Source of the DNA: Choristoneura fumiferana
Lineage: Eukaryota; Arthropoda; Insecta; Lepidoptera; Tortricidae
Length of the DNA: 64,000 bases
NCBI RefSeq assembly: GCF_025370935.1
Contig: NC_133497.1
Location: 9,218,909-9,282,908 of the forward strand
Direction of reading: 5' to 3'
Numbering within the stretch: the first letter of the stretch is position 1; every line of letters starts with the position of its first letter. Positions 23,761-35,833 of this stretch are shown one piece after another. A program made the translations under genes and the position numbers. The notes under the pieces were generated by a model that saw only the letters and a list, made by a program, of their open reading frames with translations, was not told the origin of the DNA and did no database searches.

Positions 23761-24094
23761 TGGACAGTCGGTATAGTACAAAAAACTTCAACTGCATAGA
23801 CTTTTATATTCCTTACAAACTAATTAATGTTTATGCCTGGTTTTTAAAGAAAATAAAAGTCTATAACGAATAATTATTGGAGTAGACACATTAACTTATA
23901 TATTAAGAAGTGTTCTATCAGACAACATTATTAATTTTCATTAAATTTTTATGGAATAATCGAGAAAAACTAACAAAAATTTAACGTTGCCAGCTCAGCA
24001 GGAATAAACGCTCTTATACTTAAACATATATTCGTTTGAATTTTAAATAAACTGGCGTATTAGATATCTACGTCTCCTTCTTTCCTCTTGTAAA

Positions 24095-24330
24095 CTGACA
24101 AAGTGATTACAACTTTTTCTGCGCTTAACAGCTACACCTGTTGGTTCAAAGTTTTATTTGCTCGAATTATGGTACAAATGATGTTACAAAAAATCAGTGT
24201 AGACCAATACAATTCACCATACATTGATGTTATAAAACAAAACAAATGAAAGGGTACTTTGTAAAAGCGGCTCTAAGTACGGGTAGTTCGCATAAAAAGA
24301 ACTAAGCAAGGGTAGTTCGCCAAATTAGCT
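24095..24330 (+). repeat. Module 4 of the array
   Basis: The core CAGCTACACCTGTTGG is at 24129-24144. Two boxes, ACGGGTAGTTCGCATAAA and AAGGGTAGTTCGCCAAA, lie about 150-190 bp downstream, farther than usual, with extra sequence between. Confidence 0.6.
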
Positions 24331-24704
24331 TAACGAAACAATAGTGAGGCATTGCGTTAAAGAGTAAATATTAGAGATGGGCCTGGGCGAGTGTATGGAT
24401 GTTGCTGACCAACCGACTAGTCTGCGCTGAGGTGGCTAACCAGGTAGCCTAGTATCTAGTTTTGAGCTAGTACAGTCGGTTAAGTTCGAGCAAAATCGGA
24501 AACATTCCTTTCTATCCGTTAGTTGCGCACTTGCCATGCGTTCTGTTTCTATGCGTCTGTTTACGTTTTAGTGGTGTACATTTTCGTACCGGTTTGTGGT
24601 GTACAATAAAGAAATTTGTATTGTATTGTAGTTCCTACACCGCAGTGATTCACTTCTAGGGTGTCGGAGAGCGGTCGCAACGAAGCAGACCGAGAGGGAG
24701 ATAG

Positions 24705-24821
24705 CGGGATGATTTGGTTGTGTACGCAAAGGACTGGCCCGACATAGCGTCAGAACAGGAGTTGTTAAAATCAGGAGGGGAGGCTTTTGCCCAGCATTGT
24801 CATATCAGGTTATTTACATAG
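24705..24821 (+). pseudogene. RTE-like LINE tail
   Basis: The frame reads RDDLVVYAKDWPDIASEQEL then LKSGGEAFAQHC and matches the terminal RTE block RDDL...W...GEAFAQQW. Truncated just upstream; the final W is lost. Confidence 0.6.
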
Positions 24822-25049
24822 TAGGTTATGGCTGAGAACTGGGCACGGTCGCTGCAACTAATACCTGCACAAGTGGGGGTGGAGGGAGTCTCCGCTCTGT
24901 GAGTGCGGGGAAGAGGAACAGACAATGGAACACACCAATGTTTTTTTTGTGTATATACTCGGTAGGTCTATCTGAGAATAGGACGTACCAAAACTATTTT
25001 TCATACTTCTACGTGGACGGAGTCGCGGGCAACAGCTATTTTTTTCATA

Positions 25050-25195
25050 ATAAGGTTGCCTGGAAGAGATCGCTCTTAAGCGATAAGGCCGGCTATTGTT
25101 TACCTTGTCATTTTTCTCTCTATGTACGTTTCTGTACCGCCTACTTTTTGTGGTGTACAATAAAGAGTCATTGTATTGTATTGTAATTTGATTCT
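25050..25195 (+). mobile_element. LINE-like 3' tail
   Basis: GGTTGCCTGGAAGAGATCGC to GTGGTGTACAATAAAGAGTC, ending in TTGTA repeats. Related tails are at 24545-24640 and 27415-27465. Confidence 0.7.
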
Positions 25196-25284
25196 TGTAG
25201 TTTTAAGTCCCTCGTTTTAAATCATTCAATAAAATCATTAAGAAAAAGACTTTATTAATTATTAGACAAATAGACAATATATTC

Positions 25285-25335
25285 ATCATGTCAGCCGAAA
25301 GACGTCCACTGCTGAACATAGAGGCTATACCAATA
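25285..25335 (-). mobile_element. RTE-like LINE 3' terminus, minus strand
   Basis: On the minus strand it reads CTATGTTCAGCAGTGGACGT, then CTTTCGGCTGACATGATG. This is the same 3' end as the element at 6520-6775. Only about 50 bp remain. Confidence 0.7.
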
Positions 25336-25391
25336 ATTTTATCCAAGAATCTAACCAATCAAGGAATGCCCTTTTGTACTTCTATGATCCT

Positions 25392-25598
25392 TTCAGTGGC
25401 GTAACTAGGTAACCAAAGGCCCTGGGTCAAAATTAAACAAGGCCCCCAACTAAATAGGTAGTTTGTTCCATATTCGTCGTGTTCCGAATTCGACGTACTC
25501 CAGATTTGTCATTTATAGTTTGTAAGTCAGAGTCCGAGAGCCCCCTGAGCTCGGGGGCACCGCCCCGTCTAGCCCTCCGGTAGCTACGCCACTGGACT
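25392..25598 (+). mobile_element. Dispersed element E with GTGGCGTA termini
   Basis: CAGTGGCGTAACTAGGTAAC to GGTAGCTACGCCACTGG. The terminal CAGTGGCG inverted pair recalls hAT-type ends. Confidence 0.65.
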
Positions 25599-25599
25599 C

Positions 25600-25805
25600 T
25601 TTGTGTGGGATCCTACCGGGTGTGTTGCATAAGTCACGTGCACCCGCGCGTGACGGCCGACCGTGACTCTCGCGGAGGTCGCCGAATGACAGCCGTTCTA
25701 ATTCGGCCTAGCGACGCGCGCGCAGCCGACACCTCGCGGTAGGGACGCCGCGTTTAGGGATAACAATCCCGCAGTACATTCAATCCCGCGGTGATCCCGC
25801 ATCTT
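25600..25805. other. CpG-rich island of unknown origin
   Basis: A 200-bp GC- and CpG-dense block (for example GCGACGCGCGCGCAGCCGAC) in AT-rich surroundings. No convincing frame or repeat match is seen. It could be the GC-rich end of an unrecognised element or a promoter. Confidence 0.4.
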
Positions 25806-26059
25806 TGAAATTATGATTGATTATATATTTATACTAACTTTTGCCCGCGACTTTGTCCGCGTGTACTTTAGTTATATGGGCATATGTTATAAGTCAGTCA
25901 GTCAGTTTCTTCTTTTGTATATCCTACTAATATTATAAATGCGAAAGTTTGTGAGTGAGTGAGTGAGTGAGTGAGTGAGTGAGTATGTTTGTTACTCTTT
26001 CACGCTGAAACGGCTGGACGGATTTGGATGAAATTTGGCGAAAAGTTAGTTTATAACCT

Positions 26060-26830
26060 GGATTAAAACATAGGATACTTTTTATCCCGGTATTCCCACG
26101 GGATAGGGATAAAATCTCGAAATAACAACCTCTGGGCTTAGAGTCATGAAATTTGGTATGTAGGTAGTTGGACGTTTGAAATAACAGATAGGTGACTTTT
26201 TGACCCGATATTCCCACGGGATACCTAGGGATAAAATCTTGAAATAACAACCGCAGGGCTTAGAGCCATGAAATTTAGTATGTAGGTAGCTGGACCTTTG
26301 GATAAACACATAAGCTACTTTTTATCCCGATATTCCCCCGGGATAGGGATAAAATCTTGAAATAATAACCGCTGGGCTTAGAGTCATGAAATTTGGTATG
26401 TAGGTAACTGGACGTCTGGAATAACACGTAAGGAACTTTTTGACTCGATATTCCACGGGATACCTAGGGATAAAATCTCGAAATAACAACCACTGGATTT
26501 AGAGCCATGAATTTTGGTATGTAGGTAGCTGGACCTCTGTAATAACACACAGGCTAATTTTTATCCCGATATTCCCACGGGATAGGGATAAAATCTTGAA
26601 ATAATAACCGCTGGGCTTAGAGTCATGAAATTTGGTATGTAGGTAGCTAGACGTCTGGAATAACACATAAGCGACTTTTTGACCCGATATTCTCACGGAT
26701 ACCTAGGAATAAAATGTCGAAATAACAACCGCTAGGCTTAGAGGCATGAAATTTGGATGTAGGTAGCCGTATGTCTGGAATAACACATATTATAAGTTCG
26801 CTACTTTTTATCCCGATATTCCCACGGTAT
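26060..26830. repeat. Tandem array, about 120-bp unit in an alternating pair
   Basis: About six to seven units, each with TTCCCACGGGAT...GGGATAAAATCT, CGCTGGGCTTAGAGTCATGA and TTTGGTATGTAGGTAGCTGG. Units alternate between a form with ATACCTAGGGATAAA plus TTTTTGACCCG and a form with ATAGGGATAAA plus TTTTTATCCCG, giving a higher-order period of about 240 bp. Confidence 0.85.
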
Positions 26831-27095
26831 AGTTTTGTAACTAAGGGACCCCATACATCCCTGTATTATTATTATTATTTCGTATTTTTTTCTTTAATTG
26901 CATACTGTAGTTTTTAAGTATTTTATTTCTAATTATTTTATTTTGAAAAATTACTTTCTGCCAAGTTTCTTGCGGCCCATTCTTCTTGGCAATGATGGTC
27001 TTACCGAAAGCGCTGGTAGTATAAAAAATGAAGTGTAAAAGTGCCCATTGCGGCCTATTTACTGAATAAATGATTTGAATTTGAATTTTGCATTT
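26826..27095 (+). mobile_element. Retroposon family B, nested in family C
   Basis: Runs from TTTTGTAACTAAGGGACCCC to AATGATTTGAATTTGAATTT. It interrupts the large family-C element at 25925-27299. Confidence 0.8.
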
Positions 27096-27726
27096 GAATT
27101 TGGATAGGCAAAAATTTGAAACTTCAGCACTGGGTTTAGAGTCTTGAATTTTGTACAGTCATTCACAACACAACCTCAATGAAGACCACGATATAAATAT
27201 TGGAAATTTCCAGGGGAATTTTGTAAAAGCCCGAAAATTTAAATTGCAGCTACCACACCGAATAGTTAATGCGTGCGAAGCCGCGGGTAAAAGCTAGTAT
27301 AGATATATACAAGAATTGCTCGTTTAAAGGTATTATTACACTAAATAATCCAAAATGCTTTCATAACTATACGAATACGTAAATCTAAGTGTTTATATTA
27401 TAAGTATTTTTACTGCTTTATGGTGTGCAATAAAGAATATTGTATTGTATTGTATTGTAATACGATAAATTATTCGCGATCGAAAAAAAGATTGTTAGTA
27501 ATAAGACAAACAAACTTATTTCTGTTTTAGCATTAGGTACTTACCAAATTTCGGTGGCGTTAGTATGGTATCGTGAGGTCAGTTCATGACGTTACAGTCA
27601 AATGTCAAAGTTATCAAACGTACTTACCAGTGTCAACTATTCACTGAAATCCTCAGTAATCCCCTAATTCTAGCACACATTATTATCATAATAAAGTAGA
27701 TCTCGAGAAACTGTGATATAAACTGT

Positions 27727-28028
27727 CTTACTGGCACCTAGGCTTTTTAAGGGAGGTTAAAGTTACGTGTTTCTGTAACTTAACTTTCTAACAAAATTAT
27801 AATTGCCAGCAATGTACAGAGAAGTAAATTGACAAGTAAGTGTAAATAACAGCCGATAGATACTTCAATTATTACTTGTCAATTTACTTTGCTGTAAATT
27901 GCTGGCAATTATAATTTTGTTAGAAAGTTAACAAAATTTTAGTTCATTAATTAAATTAATGCCATGGTTAGATTAGATAAATACGTTATTTTAACCTCCC
28001 TTTAAAAATAGCCTGGCTGCCGTTAACA
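27727..28028. mobile_element. Large palindromic element
   Basis: The inner arms AACTTTCTAACAAAATTATA and TATAATTTTGTTAGAAAGTT pair over about 60 bp. The outer arms AGGCTTTTTAAGGGAGGTTA and TAACCTCCCTTTAAAAATAG pair as well. Confidence 0.8.
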
Positions 28029-28140
28029 CCCTGTATAATTTTGCTTAAAGGTAAGTACTTCGTGTAACAATTTCTCTAGCATCATTTGACGTGACTTTAA
28101 AATTTTAGTTTACTTTCAGCTGGTTTTTTTTAATTTTTAT

Positions 28141-28425
28141 TCGCCGTCGTTTATATTTAAAACGACTTAAGCTCCAAAAATTCAGCAGTAGTTAATGATC
28201 TCAGAGAGGATCCTAACAACTTAAACTAATTTTATACAATAAACTCAGTTTAGTTAACAAATGAGGAGTGACATTTATTTTAGTATTACTTTAACTTAAT
28301 TCAACGTTATTAAGTTTCTTTTGGAGGCAACGACATCTATTGATGAAAGAAAACATTTAAAAAATATAATAAAGTGGGTAGTAATAAATGTAGACAAGTG
28401 TGTGGGTAGTTTGTTTGTTATTAAA
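28141..28425 (+). repeat. Module 5 of the array, with hairpin
   Basis: Hairpin GTCGTTT/AAAACGAC at 28145-28166, then GCTCCAAAAATT. The core CAACGACATCTATTGA is at 28328-28343, then two GTGGGTAGT boxes near 28375 and 28402. Hairpin to core distance is 187 bp. Confidence 0.7.
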
Positions 28426-28499
28426 CTTGCATCCAATTTAATACGCAAACTTAAGCAACCAAAGTATGGCTTACGAATATGTCACATCAAAATATTCCA

Positions 28500-28655
28500 T
28501 CCCATCCCAGCCTAAATACGTCCCACTGCTGGTCACATTCCTCCTCTCAGAACACGAGGGCTTGGGCCATAGTTCCCACGCGGGCCCAGTGCGGATTGGG
28601 AACTTTACACGCACCATTGAATTGCTTCGCAGGTTTGCGCAGGTTTTCTCACGAT
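28500..28655 (-). mobile_element. SINE family 2, tail half only
   Basis: Minus-strand 3' part (CCCAGCCTAAATACGTCCCA through CAGGTTTTCTCACGAT). The tRNA-like head is missing. Confidence 0.75.
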
Positions 28656-28969
28656 CAAAATATTGACCGGAAAGAAATACTGTTCCTCATATTTCATAAT
28701 ATGAAAGAAAGAAAGAAAAAAATATATTTCCCGACAGTAATAATAAAACAATACAGATAAAAACACAATATAGCACAAATTAAAAATAAGAGTAAAAAAA
28801 AATAGTTTAAGGAACTTTATTAGTCTGTCCTGCGGCAAAAGGAGCAGACTCGGCTAATGCTGCGCTTACGCAGAAGCTGCCAGCGCTGGTTTACAGCCTG
28901 CCCCTGTTGACACAATGCAGGAATATCGTCTGAGTATGACATTGCGAATTTCATTTATTTATTCATTTA

Positions 28970-29827
28970 TTCGTTGCAGCCATGGTATTATAAGATGGCA
29001 AATAAATATTACAGTGCTACATGGACCCTGCTAGGGCAAAGCAACAACTTATCCTTAACTTACTCTAGGATTGATGCTAATATGAATATTCTTACTTAAT
29101 TAAATAATGTCATAAAATCAAATCACACAAATTACATTAAATCATATTAGATTATTACACCAGATAAATAAAACAAAATGTCAAACTAAATAAAAAAAAA
29201 AAAAAATGCTAATATTAGTATTTTAATTTTATCTTAATAATAATACTTAACAATGACAATATAATTATGTTACTTGGTCTGAGTCTTCCATGTATTCCTT
29301 TACAGTATAAAAGCATTTTATCATTAAAAACTTCTTTAACCTTTAGACAAATGTGTTATATTTTCCTTCATTTTGAATATCTTTTTGAATATTCCTTCAT
29401 TTTCTTATTGATTTGTTTAACTACATATATTATTTTTGTTGTCTTTTTTATATATATTTTGACTCCAGCTAAAAACCATGATTCTTTTGTAACGTTTACT
29501 AAACATATTTGAGGCACTGGTCTAATTTCAATGCTAACACCCTCTTTGATCGGTCGCATACCCGCTACGCGCACAGAGGTGGTAACCTCGATGCCACTCA
29601 AACGAAACCATGTTCTTTATCCAGTGCCAGTGGTTTATTATTTTTTTAAATTTTGGCTATGCCTTTCGATTGAGCCGGCGTCATGTCGATTTCTCTTATA
29701 TAAAAAAATCGGAGGTGAAGAGGCAGTTGCTATTCCTGAAAAGAATCCCAAATCCAAAGTAAACCAGAAAAAAACACTACTGTTAGTAATTATTTATACT
29801 ACATACTATAAATATAAATATATCGTA
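28970..29827. other. No feature recognised
   Basis: AT-rich sequence between modules 5 and 6. Short frames at 29267-29512 and 29531-29854 show no domain and look like chance. Confidence 0.45.
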
Positions 29828-30070
29828 GGACACTTGACACCAATTTTGACCTAGTCCCAAACTAAGCAAAGCTTGTACTATGGACACTAGGCAACGGATA
29901 AAAATACTTATATAGATAAATACATACTGAAATACATATTAAACACCCAAGACCCGAGAACAAACATTCGTATTATTCATACAAATATCTGCCCCGGCCG
30001 GGATTCGAACCCGGGACCTCAAGCTTCGTATCGTAGTCATATTCTCTAACCACTTGGCCACCCGGTCGTC
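29828..30070 (-). mobile_element. tRNA-derived SINE, family 1
   Basis: Full-length minus-strand copy ending at GGTCGTC. Box B reads as GATTCGAACCC on the plus strand. Confidence 0.85.
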
Positions 30071-30327
30071 ATACTATGTTTAGATAGTCTATGCTCATTC
30101 AGTGGCTTATCTCTGGCTTAAAGCCGGGCCATGACGCGCATTGTGTGTTTAAAGAATCATTCCACTAAGCGTCTCTGTTCTTTGGATGTACATCGCATTA
30201 TATAATGTATTTTTTTCCATGTTGTCATGAATAAATGTTAATTTCTTTCTTACACCACCAATGATATGCTGAAACACTTCTATGTTCCATCCATTTAAGC
30301 TCTATTTTTTTATTCTAACGTCAATTT

Positions 30328-30635
30328 CGGCCATCGTCGTCGTGTTAGGACGACTACGGCTCCAAAAATAGAGTGATTGTAATTAGTCGACTTAAACTAA
30401 CTTAAGAATAACTTAAGTTAACCTATGAGTATTACTCTGAGTATCCTCGGTGAACTAATACTGAATGCGTCCCGCTCAGTGCCATTTATAATTGCACATC
30501 TCTATCTAGTTCTGACATGCAATAGTGACATCTATCGGAAGATGAGAACCAAACTGTATACAAGTAATAATAAAGTGGGTAGTTGGCAAAAATAATGTGG
30601 GTAGATGTACAAAAATAAGTGAATTCCTTCTGCAT
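30328..30635 (+). repeat. Module 6 of the array, with hairpin
   Basis: Hairpin GTCGTC/GACGAC inside GGCC...CGGC at 30328-30362, followed by TCCAAAAATA. The core ATAGTGACATCTATCGG is at 30522-30538. Boxes GTGGGTAGTTGGCAAAAA and GTGGGTAGATGTACAAAAA follow. Confidence 0.75.
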
Positions 30636-31006
30636 GTAATGGACTACAATAATTACTTTGCTCACCCGCGACCTTCTGATACCTACGCTTATGCAAGATA
30701 TGCGTGTTCATGCAGTTCCTCCACCTCCACACTGTATTATCACACATAAATCACACCACCTCACTACACTGACGCGTTTCGACTCAACCAGAGCTCATCT
30801 TCAGAGCAACACAACTGTACACGATGCTACCAGATGTTAGTCTAACATCTCATTATATATATAATATTTGCTCGGGCTGGGAATTCTTCAAGCTATATAC
30901 TCACACTGCACAGACGTAACTGTCTATTATGTGTGCTCCTATAAACACTCTGGTCTGAGGTTTTCAGTTTAATAACTAACATTTTGTATTTTTATTTTGA
31001 TATTTA

Positions 31007-31350
31007 TGGCCGACATCGTCGCATAACGACGAGACCGGCTCCAAAAATTGGGATAGTTATCACATGCCCACTTAAATTATACTTAAGATTAAATAAATAA
31101 ATAAACTTAAGTCTAACTTAAAGCTATTGAGTATTATATAAAGAGCATAACGTTACATCAGTTACATAATCTCACTGGCTTAATAACTATAATTGAATCG
31201 TCAGAAGAGTCCCGCTTTCGATTATTTGAATTAACAAAGTATTGCTTAGTTTTGACGCGTGATAGCGACACCTATCGTAAAATAAAAAAAACATAAAAAT
31301 GAAAGTAAAGCGGGTAGTTCGCAAGAGTAAATCCAGACTCGGGTTGTTGC
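31007..31350 (+). repeat. Module 7 of the array, with hairpin
   Basis: Hairpin CGTCG/CGACG with GGCCG...CGGC closing pairs at 31007-31042, then TCCAAAAATT. The core ATAGCGACACCTATCGT is at 31262-31278, followed by GCGGGTAGTTCGCAAGAG and CTCGGGTTGTTGCAAC. Confidence 0.75.
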
Positions 31351-31726
31351 AACTTGCACGGTTAATCAGCGATACTACTGTAGTTTAATCGGCATGGCTA
31401 TTTGTTGTAATTGCTTTTAGTGTAGTAAATTAAGGTTTAGTACAAATAAAACGACTTACAAACTTTCGTATTCATAATATTACTTAGTGGGAAATGGGAT
31501 CCTTTTCTTGTATACAAATGACTCTTTGTAGATGAGTCAATATGAATAACTGAAGATAAGACGTAGAAAAATCTATTGGAAAGACACAACAACTACACAG
31601 CATAACAGGCATCCATTGCGGTACAGAGAACAATGCAGCAAGAACTTATAGAGGGCACTTTTGAATCTGGCACGGTGCAAGGGGGCCGGGGCGGGGAATC
31701 TTATGTCAGACATCTCTTTTTATATT

Positions 31727-31947
31727 ATTACTAGCTTTTGGCCGTGGCTTCGCCTGCGTGGAATTCGGTTTTCGCGCGCTGATCCCTCGGGAATTGTGCA
31801 TTTTTCCGGGATAAAAAGTAGCCTATGTCACTCTCTGACCCATAAACTCTATGCCAAAAATTACGTCGATCCGTCGCTCCGTTTCGACGTGAAAGACGGA
31901 CAAACACACAAACACACACACTTTCGCATTTATAATATTAGTATGGA
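31727..31947 (+). mobile_element. Family C copy
   Basis: TACTAGCTTTTGGCCGTGGC to ATTTATAATATTAGTATGG. Confidence 0.85.
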
Positions 31948-32057
31948 TACTACCATTAGTGCTGCTAGGCCCTTGCCTCGAAAAGGTTCCTTTCTCCTCA
32001 TGCTAGTTCGTTTGTTAGTTTCGTAGTTCATTTTGTATTTGCCTGGTTTTTTATTTA

Positions 32058-32350
32058 TAGCCGGGGTCATCTTATGCAGACAACTTCGGCTCCAAAAATT
32101 ACTGATAGACTATTCTTGAGGCCTCGTTCTAACCTTGAAACTAAAACTACTACAATAAATTAATATATACTACATTATCACACAGTAATCTTTGAGATTA
32201 CGTAATATCTCTATAAACAAAGCTCCATTTTGAGTCATGCGCAGTTGCGACAACGTTGTCTAGTGCTGTTGCGAGGCAGTGACACCTGTCGGTAGACGTG
32301 AAGTAAACTATAACAAGCCGAAATAAAAAGAGAAAACGGGTAGTATGCCA
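32058..32350 (+). repeat. Module 8 of the array, with hairpin
   Basis: AGCCG...CGGCT closing pairs with a weaker inner stem at 32058-32092, then CCAAAAATT. The arm GTTGCGACAACGTTGTCTAG precedes the core CAGTGACACCTGTCGG at 32277-32292. One box, ACGGGTAGTATGCCAAAC, follows. Confidence 0.75.
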
Positions 32351-33265
32351 AACTTTCATAGTTAAATAGACGTCGATTTTTAAAAGATAGCGTCTATCTA
32401 TATTGTTTTAAAAATGGTTATTTAATCAAAAGCCTAAGATATTGAATGTTTTAGTTTATTTAAAAAAGGTTATCAATTCGGTTAATTCGTTTCGGTATTT
32501 TTACTGGCTCGTGCTGAGGCACTAACATTAAACGGGTAAAAAATATTTTCAAAGTTTTTTATAGTCAGTAAACTTTTATGTTATATAAATTTTAATGAGT
32601 AAAGAGATAAATAGATAAATAAAACATTAATTTCGTACAGTGATCAATATAATAGGAACACAAAAAAAATGTTCAAACTTATAAGTAAACTATTATATAT
32701 TTAAATAGTTTAGGTGCTGTCCAGTAGCGCAAAAAGGGTCATGGCATGGCTCAGTGAACAATATTGATCTAGGTACTGATATTCTTCCACAACCCAAAAT
32801 AAATATACAATGAAACAAAACGAACACTGCTAAGCAAAACAGCTGCATATAGTTATCTGCTTGTGAAACAAAACTGCGCTAATTATCTAATCTGTTTCCT
32901 TGTCTGTCTGTTTGTTACAAGATTGAATTTTGAACTGTATTGGGAAAACTAAAATTTTTACAGTGAGTGTCTATAACTAGAGCCGTAATAATAAAAAATA
33001 AAAGAAACTTTAATATTAAGAAGGGATAAACAACTTGCTTTTTGGTTCAATACAACCCTTTCTGTGCGACTTCAACTCTCACTTAGCCAATGTTTAGGGT
33101 TCCATGTTTCAAAAAGGAAATATTGGTACAAATATTTGGGGCTAGAATAAAATAAAATAAAAAATTGTTTTGTGTAACATAACAAATTTAATTAAATGGC
33201 TTGTTCCGAGATTTTTAAAAATATTTTCGTATAATAATTTTAAAATATAAAATTGTATCTAATAC
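32351..33265. other. No feature recognised
   Basis: AT-rich sequence between modules 8 and 9 without recognised repeats. Confidence 0.45.
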
Positions 33266-33425
33266 CTTTAAACGAGAAATTATATATATAATCAGAATCT
33301 CGGACACGGCTCGAACGATTTCGATGAAATTTGGTATGTGAGGGTTTCAGGGATGACAAATCGGTCTAGCTCGGCTCGGTCTTATTTCTGGGAAAACGCT
33401 TATTATCGAGTTTTAGACCGAGAAA
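33266..33425 (+). mobile_element. Dispersed repeat I
   Basis: AACGAGAAATTATATATATA to TTATCGAGTTTTAGACCG. The opposite-strand copy is at 50240-50415. Confidence 0.6.
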
Positions 33426-33534
33426 ACTCAATCACTCAGGTACTTTTAATAAGTTAAATAGCATATAATAATTTACCATTTTCTCCTCATCTTCAAAACT
33501 ATTAGGTCCAATAATTTTAAAAATGAACCTTCCT

Positions 33535-33770
33535 TGTGCAAGGTTTGCCCGGATTGCTACCACCATCTTGCTCGCTAATCCTGCCGTGAAGCAGCAGCGC
33601 TTGCACTGTTTGTTGTGTTTCGGCGTGGAGAGTAAGACAGCCGGTGAAATTACTGTCACTTGAGGCATACCAATCTTAGGCCTCTAGGTTGGCAACGCAG
33701 CTGCAATTCCCCTGGTGTTGCAGATGTTTATGGGCGGTGGTGATCTCTTACCATCAAATAAAAAATATTT
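33535..33770 (+). mobile_element. Dispersed retroposon, family A, 5'-truncated
   Basis: Starts at CTTGTGCAAGGTTTGCCCGG and ends at ACCATCAAATAAAAAATA. Confidence 0.8.
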
Positions 33771-33891
33771 CTATAGATTACATTGAAACTTTGGAAGTCT
33801 ATTGTGTGTTTAATGTAACAGGACATTTCCGTAATGTTTAGGAACCCTTTCCACGCGACTATAACTCGCACTTGTTCGTTTTCTTTACTAA

Positions 33892-34270
33892 TGGCCGGGG
33901 TCATCTTATGAGGATGACTTCGGCTCCAAAAAATAAAGGTTTGCTGGTTTTAAAATACGTAACTAAGAATAACTAAATTTTAAATTTACATTTTATAACA
34001 AATTACTACGAATAAGCTACTACAATAAATTATTAAAACAAGTTACTACAATAAGTTACTACAATAAATACCTACACTGCTACATTATCACATTTTTAAT
34101 CTCAACCGTTTCGTCGCAATCTAAAAAAGTGACAGAAATGGCTTGCTTTGTACAATCCAAAGTTGCAACAACATTATCTAGTCGTGTTACGAGGCAGCGA
34201 CACCTATAGGTGGATTAGTAAAATAGTTCATAGCAAATCTAAATAAATTGGGTAGTTCGTTAAGCTCACA
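33892..34270 (+). repeat. Module 9 of the array, with hairpin
   Basis: Hairpin GTCATC/GATGAC with GGCCG...CGGCT at 33892-33925, then CCAAAAAAT. The arm GTTGCAACAACATTATCTAG precedes the core CAGCGACACCTATAGG at 34195-34210; the box TGGGTAGTTCGTTAAG follows. It contains short ACTACAATAA repeats between hairpin and core. It is the closest relative of module 10. Confidence 0.8.
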
Positions 34271-35369
34271 CAGCTAATCAGCGTTGTTTTCTAACAGATG
34301 GCGCACAACAACAATATTAAAAATATTTTCACTTCTCATGCTCGTACAGTTGGTATTTAAGCTGGATCTAGGCGACATAAAATTGATTTTTATGCTCTAG
34401 TGCATAAAGTAAAATTTTCGTCTAAGGCCAATGTAAAGGTAAACCAAAAATATATGGCTATTGTCAAGAGGGCGCTATTGTTCTCATTTATCTGGAAATA
34501 TTTCAGTATAACATCTTGACTTGTCTACAACGTTTACCTGTTAGCTCTGATGTTAATTTGGCAAGGTTTTGTAGTGAAATAGTTTTATTCCCCAAGCGTT
34601 TTTATTCCAGTAGTTTATTATAAATATTATTTACAATGATCCGTTGTTGACTACGAATCGTTTTGGGCATTTTTTGTTATTGTTCAAAGAAACCGCCACA
34701 GTGACACTGACAATCATTAAAATTATTGCCAGTGTAAGAAATTAGTTCCAATGAAACTCCGCAACATGGCGAATAGTCATATATTTCTGGTCAGGCTTTA
34801 ATTTAATTAGTTGTCAATAGCCACAAACAAAAAAGTTTATATATATTTTTTAATTATTTTTATTTTATGTAAAACTAAAAATCAATCAAACCGATCAAAA
34901 CCAATGAATAAAACCAAAAAAATAATAATTATGTAGCAATGCATGAAAAATAAAATGTAAGTATCTAGTAAAACTCGAGCATCGAACCCATTTTCCCGTC
35001 GACGTTTACTTTGACATTTAGTGATACATCACTGAATTATTTAGATTAGGAATTTTATTATTAACTCAGGGACTTTCTACATCCCCTTGTTATATTGTAA
35101 TTTTATTATCAACTCAGGGACTTTATACTCGTACATCCCCTTGCTATATTTAATGCTGGATTTTAAACTTGTATATTTTTAGTTTAATTTCTAGACACAG
35201 GCTCGCGACGTCGAAGTTCCCAAAACGATCCCATAGAGCTTATGGGAACGGAAGCAATGACATGAATGCGTGTGAGCTAACTTTGGGAGCGGCTAACGTG
35301 AGCTTGCCTTCGGAATTTAAAAGCTTAATGGTTACTTGACTAACTTGACCTGAAATGTATATTTCAGAA

Positions 35370-35697
35370 TTAAATTATTACTTTTTATTTATGACGGTGG
35401 AAGCATTCTACACTTCCACTGAACGTAGATATACTTAGTGTTTAGTTTTGTAACTAAGGGACCCCATACATCCCTGTATTACTATTATTTTTTTGTATTT
35501 TTTTCTTTAATTGTATACTGTAGTTTTCAGTATTTTATTAGTAATTATTTTATTTAAAAAAAATTACTGCCAAGTTTCTTGTGGCGCATTCTTCTTGGCA
35601 ATGATGGTCTTTCCGAAAGGGCTGGTAGTTTAAAAAATTACGTGTAAAAGTGCCCATTTCGGCCTATTTACTGAATAAATGATTTGAATTTGAATTT
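35370..35697 (+). mobile_element. Retroposon family B
   Basis: The most complete copy, including ATGACGGTGGAAGCATTCTA at the 5' side and the GAATTTGAATTTTGA tail. Confidence 0.8.
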
Positions 35698-35833
35698 TGA
35701 CTTGTCTATCCACCCTCGTCGTACCGGCTCGGGTCGGGTGGCTATATGAACATCTCGGGTCAAATGGCTCGTTTTATGCTCTTGTTGTACACTATCAAGT
35801 AATCTCATCCGACGGCGATGTCTTTTTATTAAA

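Larger units (their letters stand above)
25925..27299 (-). mobile_element. Family C, long form with minisatellite body
   Basis: Starts CTACTAATATTATAAATGCG, carries a (GAGT)n run (25951-25983), a tandem array of about 120-bp units (26060-26830) and a nested family-B retroposon, and ends GAAGCCGCGGGTAAAAGCTA. Confidence 0.8.

Noticed and set aside
25951..25983. CRISPR-like short tandem repeats
   Set aside because: A (GAGT)n microsatellite; no spacer structure, and the genome is eukaryotic.
28140..28182. Array hairpins as Helitron 3' ends
   Set aside because: Helitron ends have a hairpin followed closely by CTRR. Here the hairpin is followed by CTCCAAAAATT, with no CTRR and no TC start nearby.
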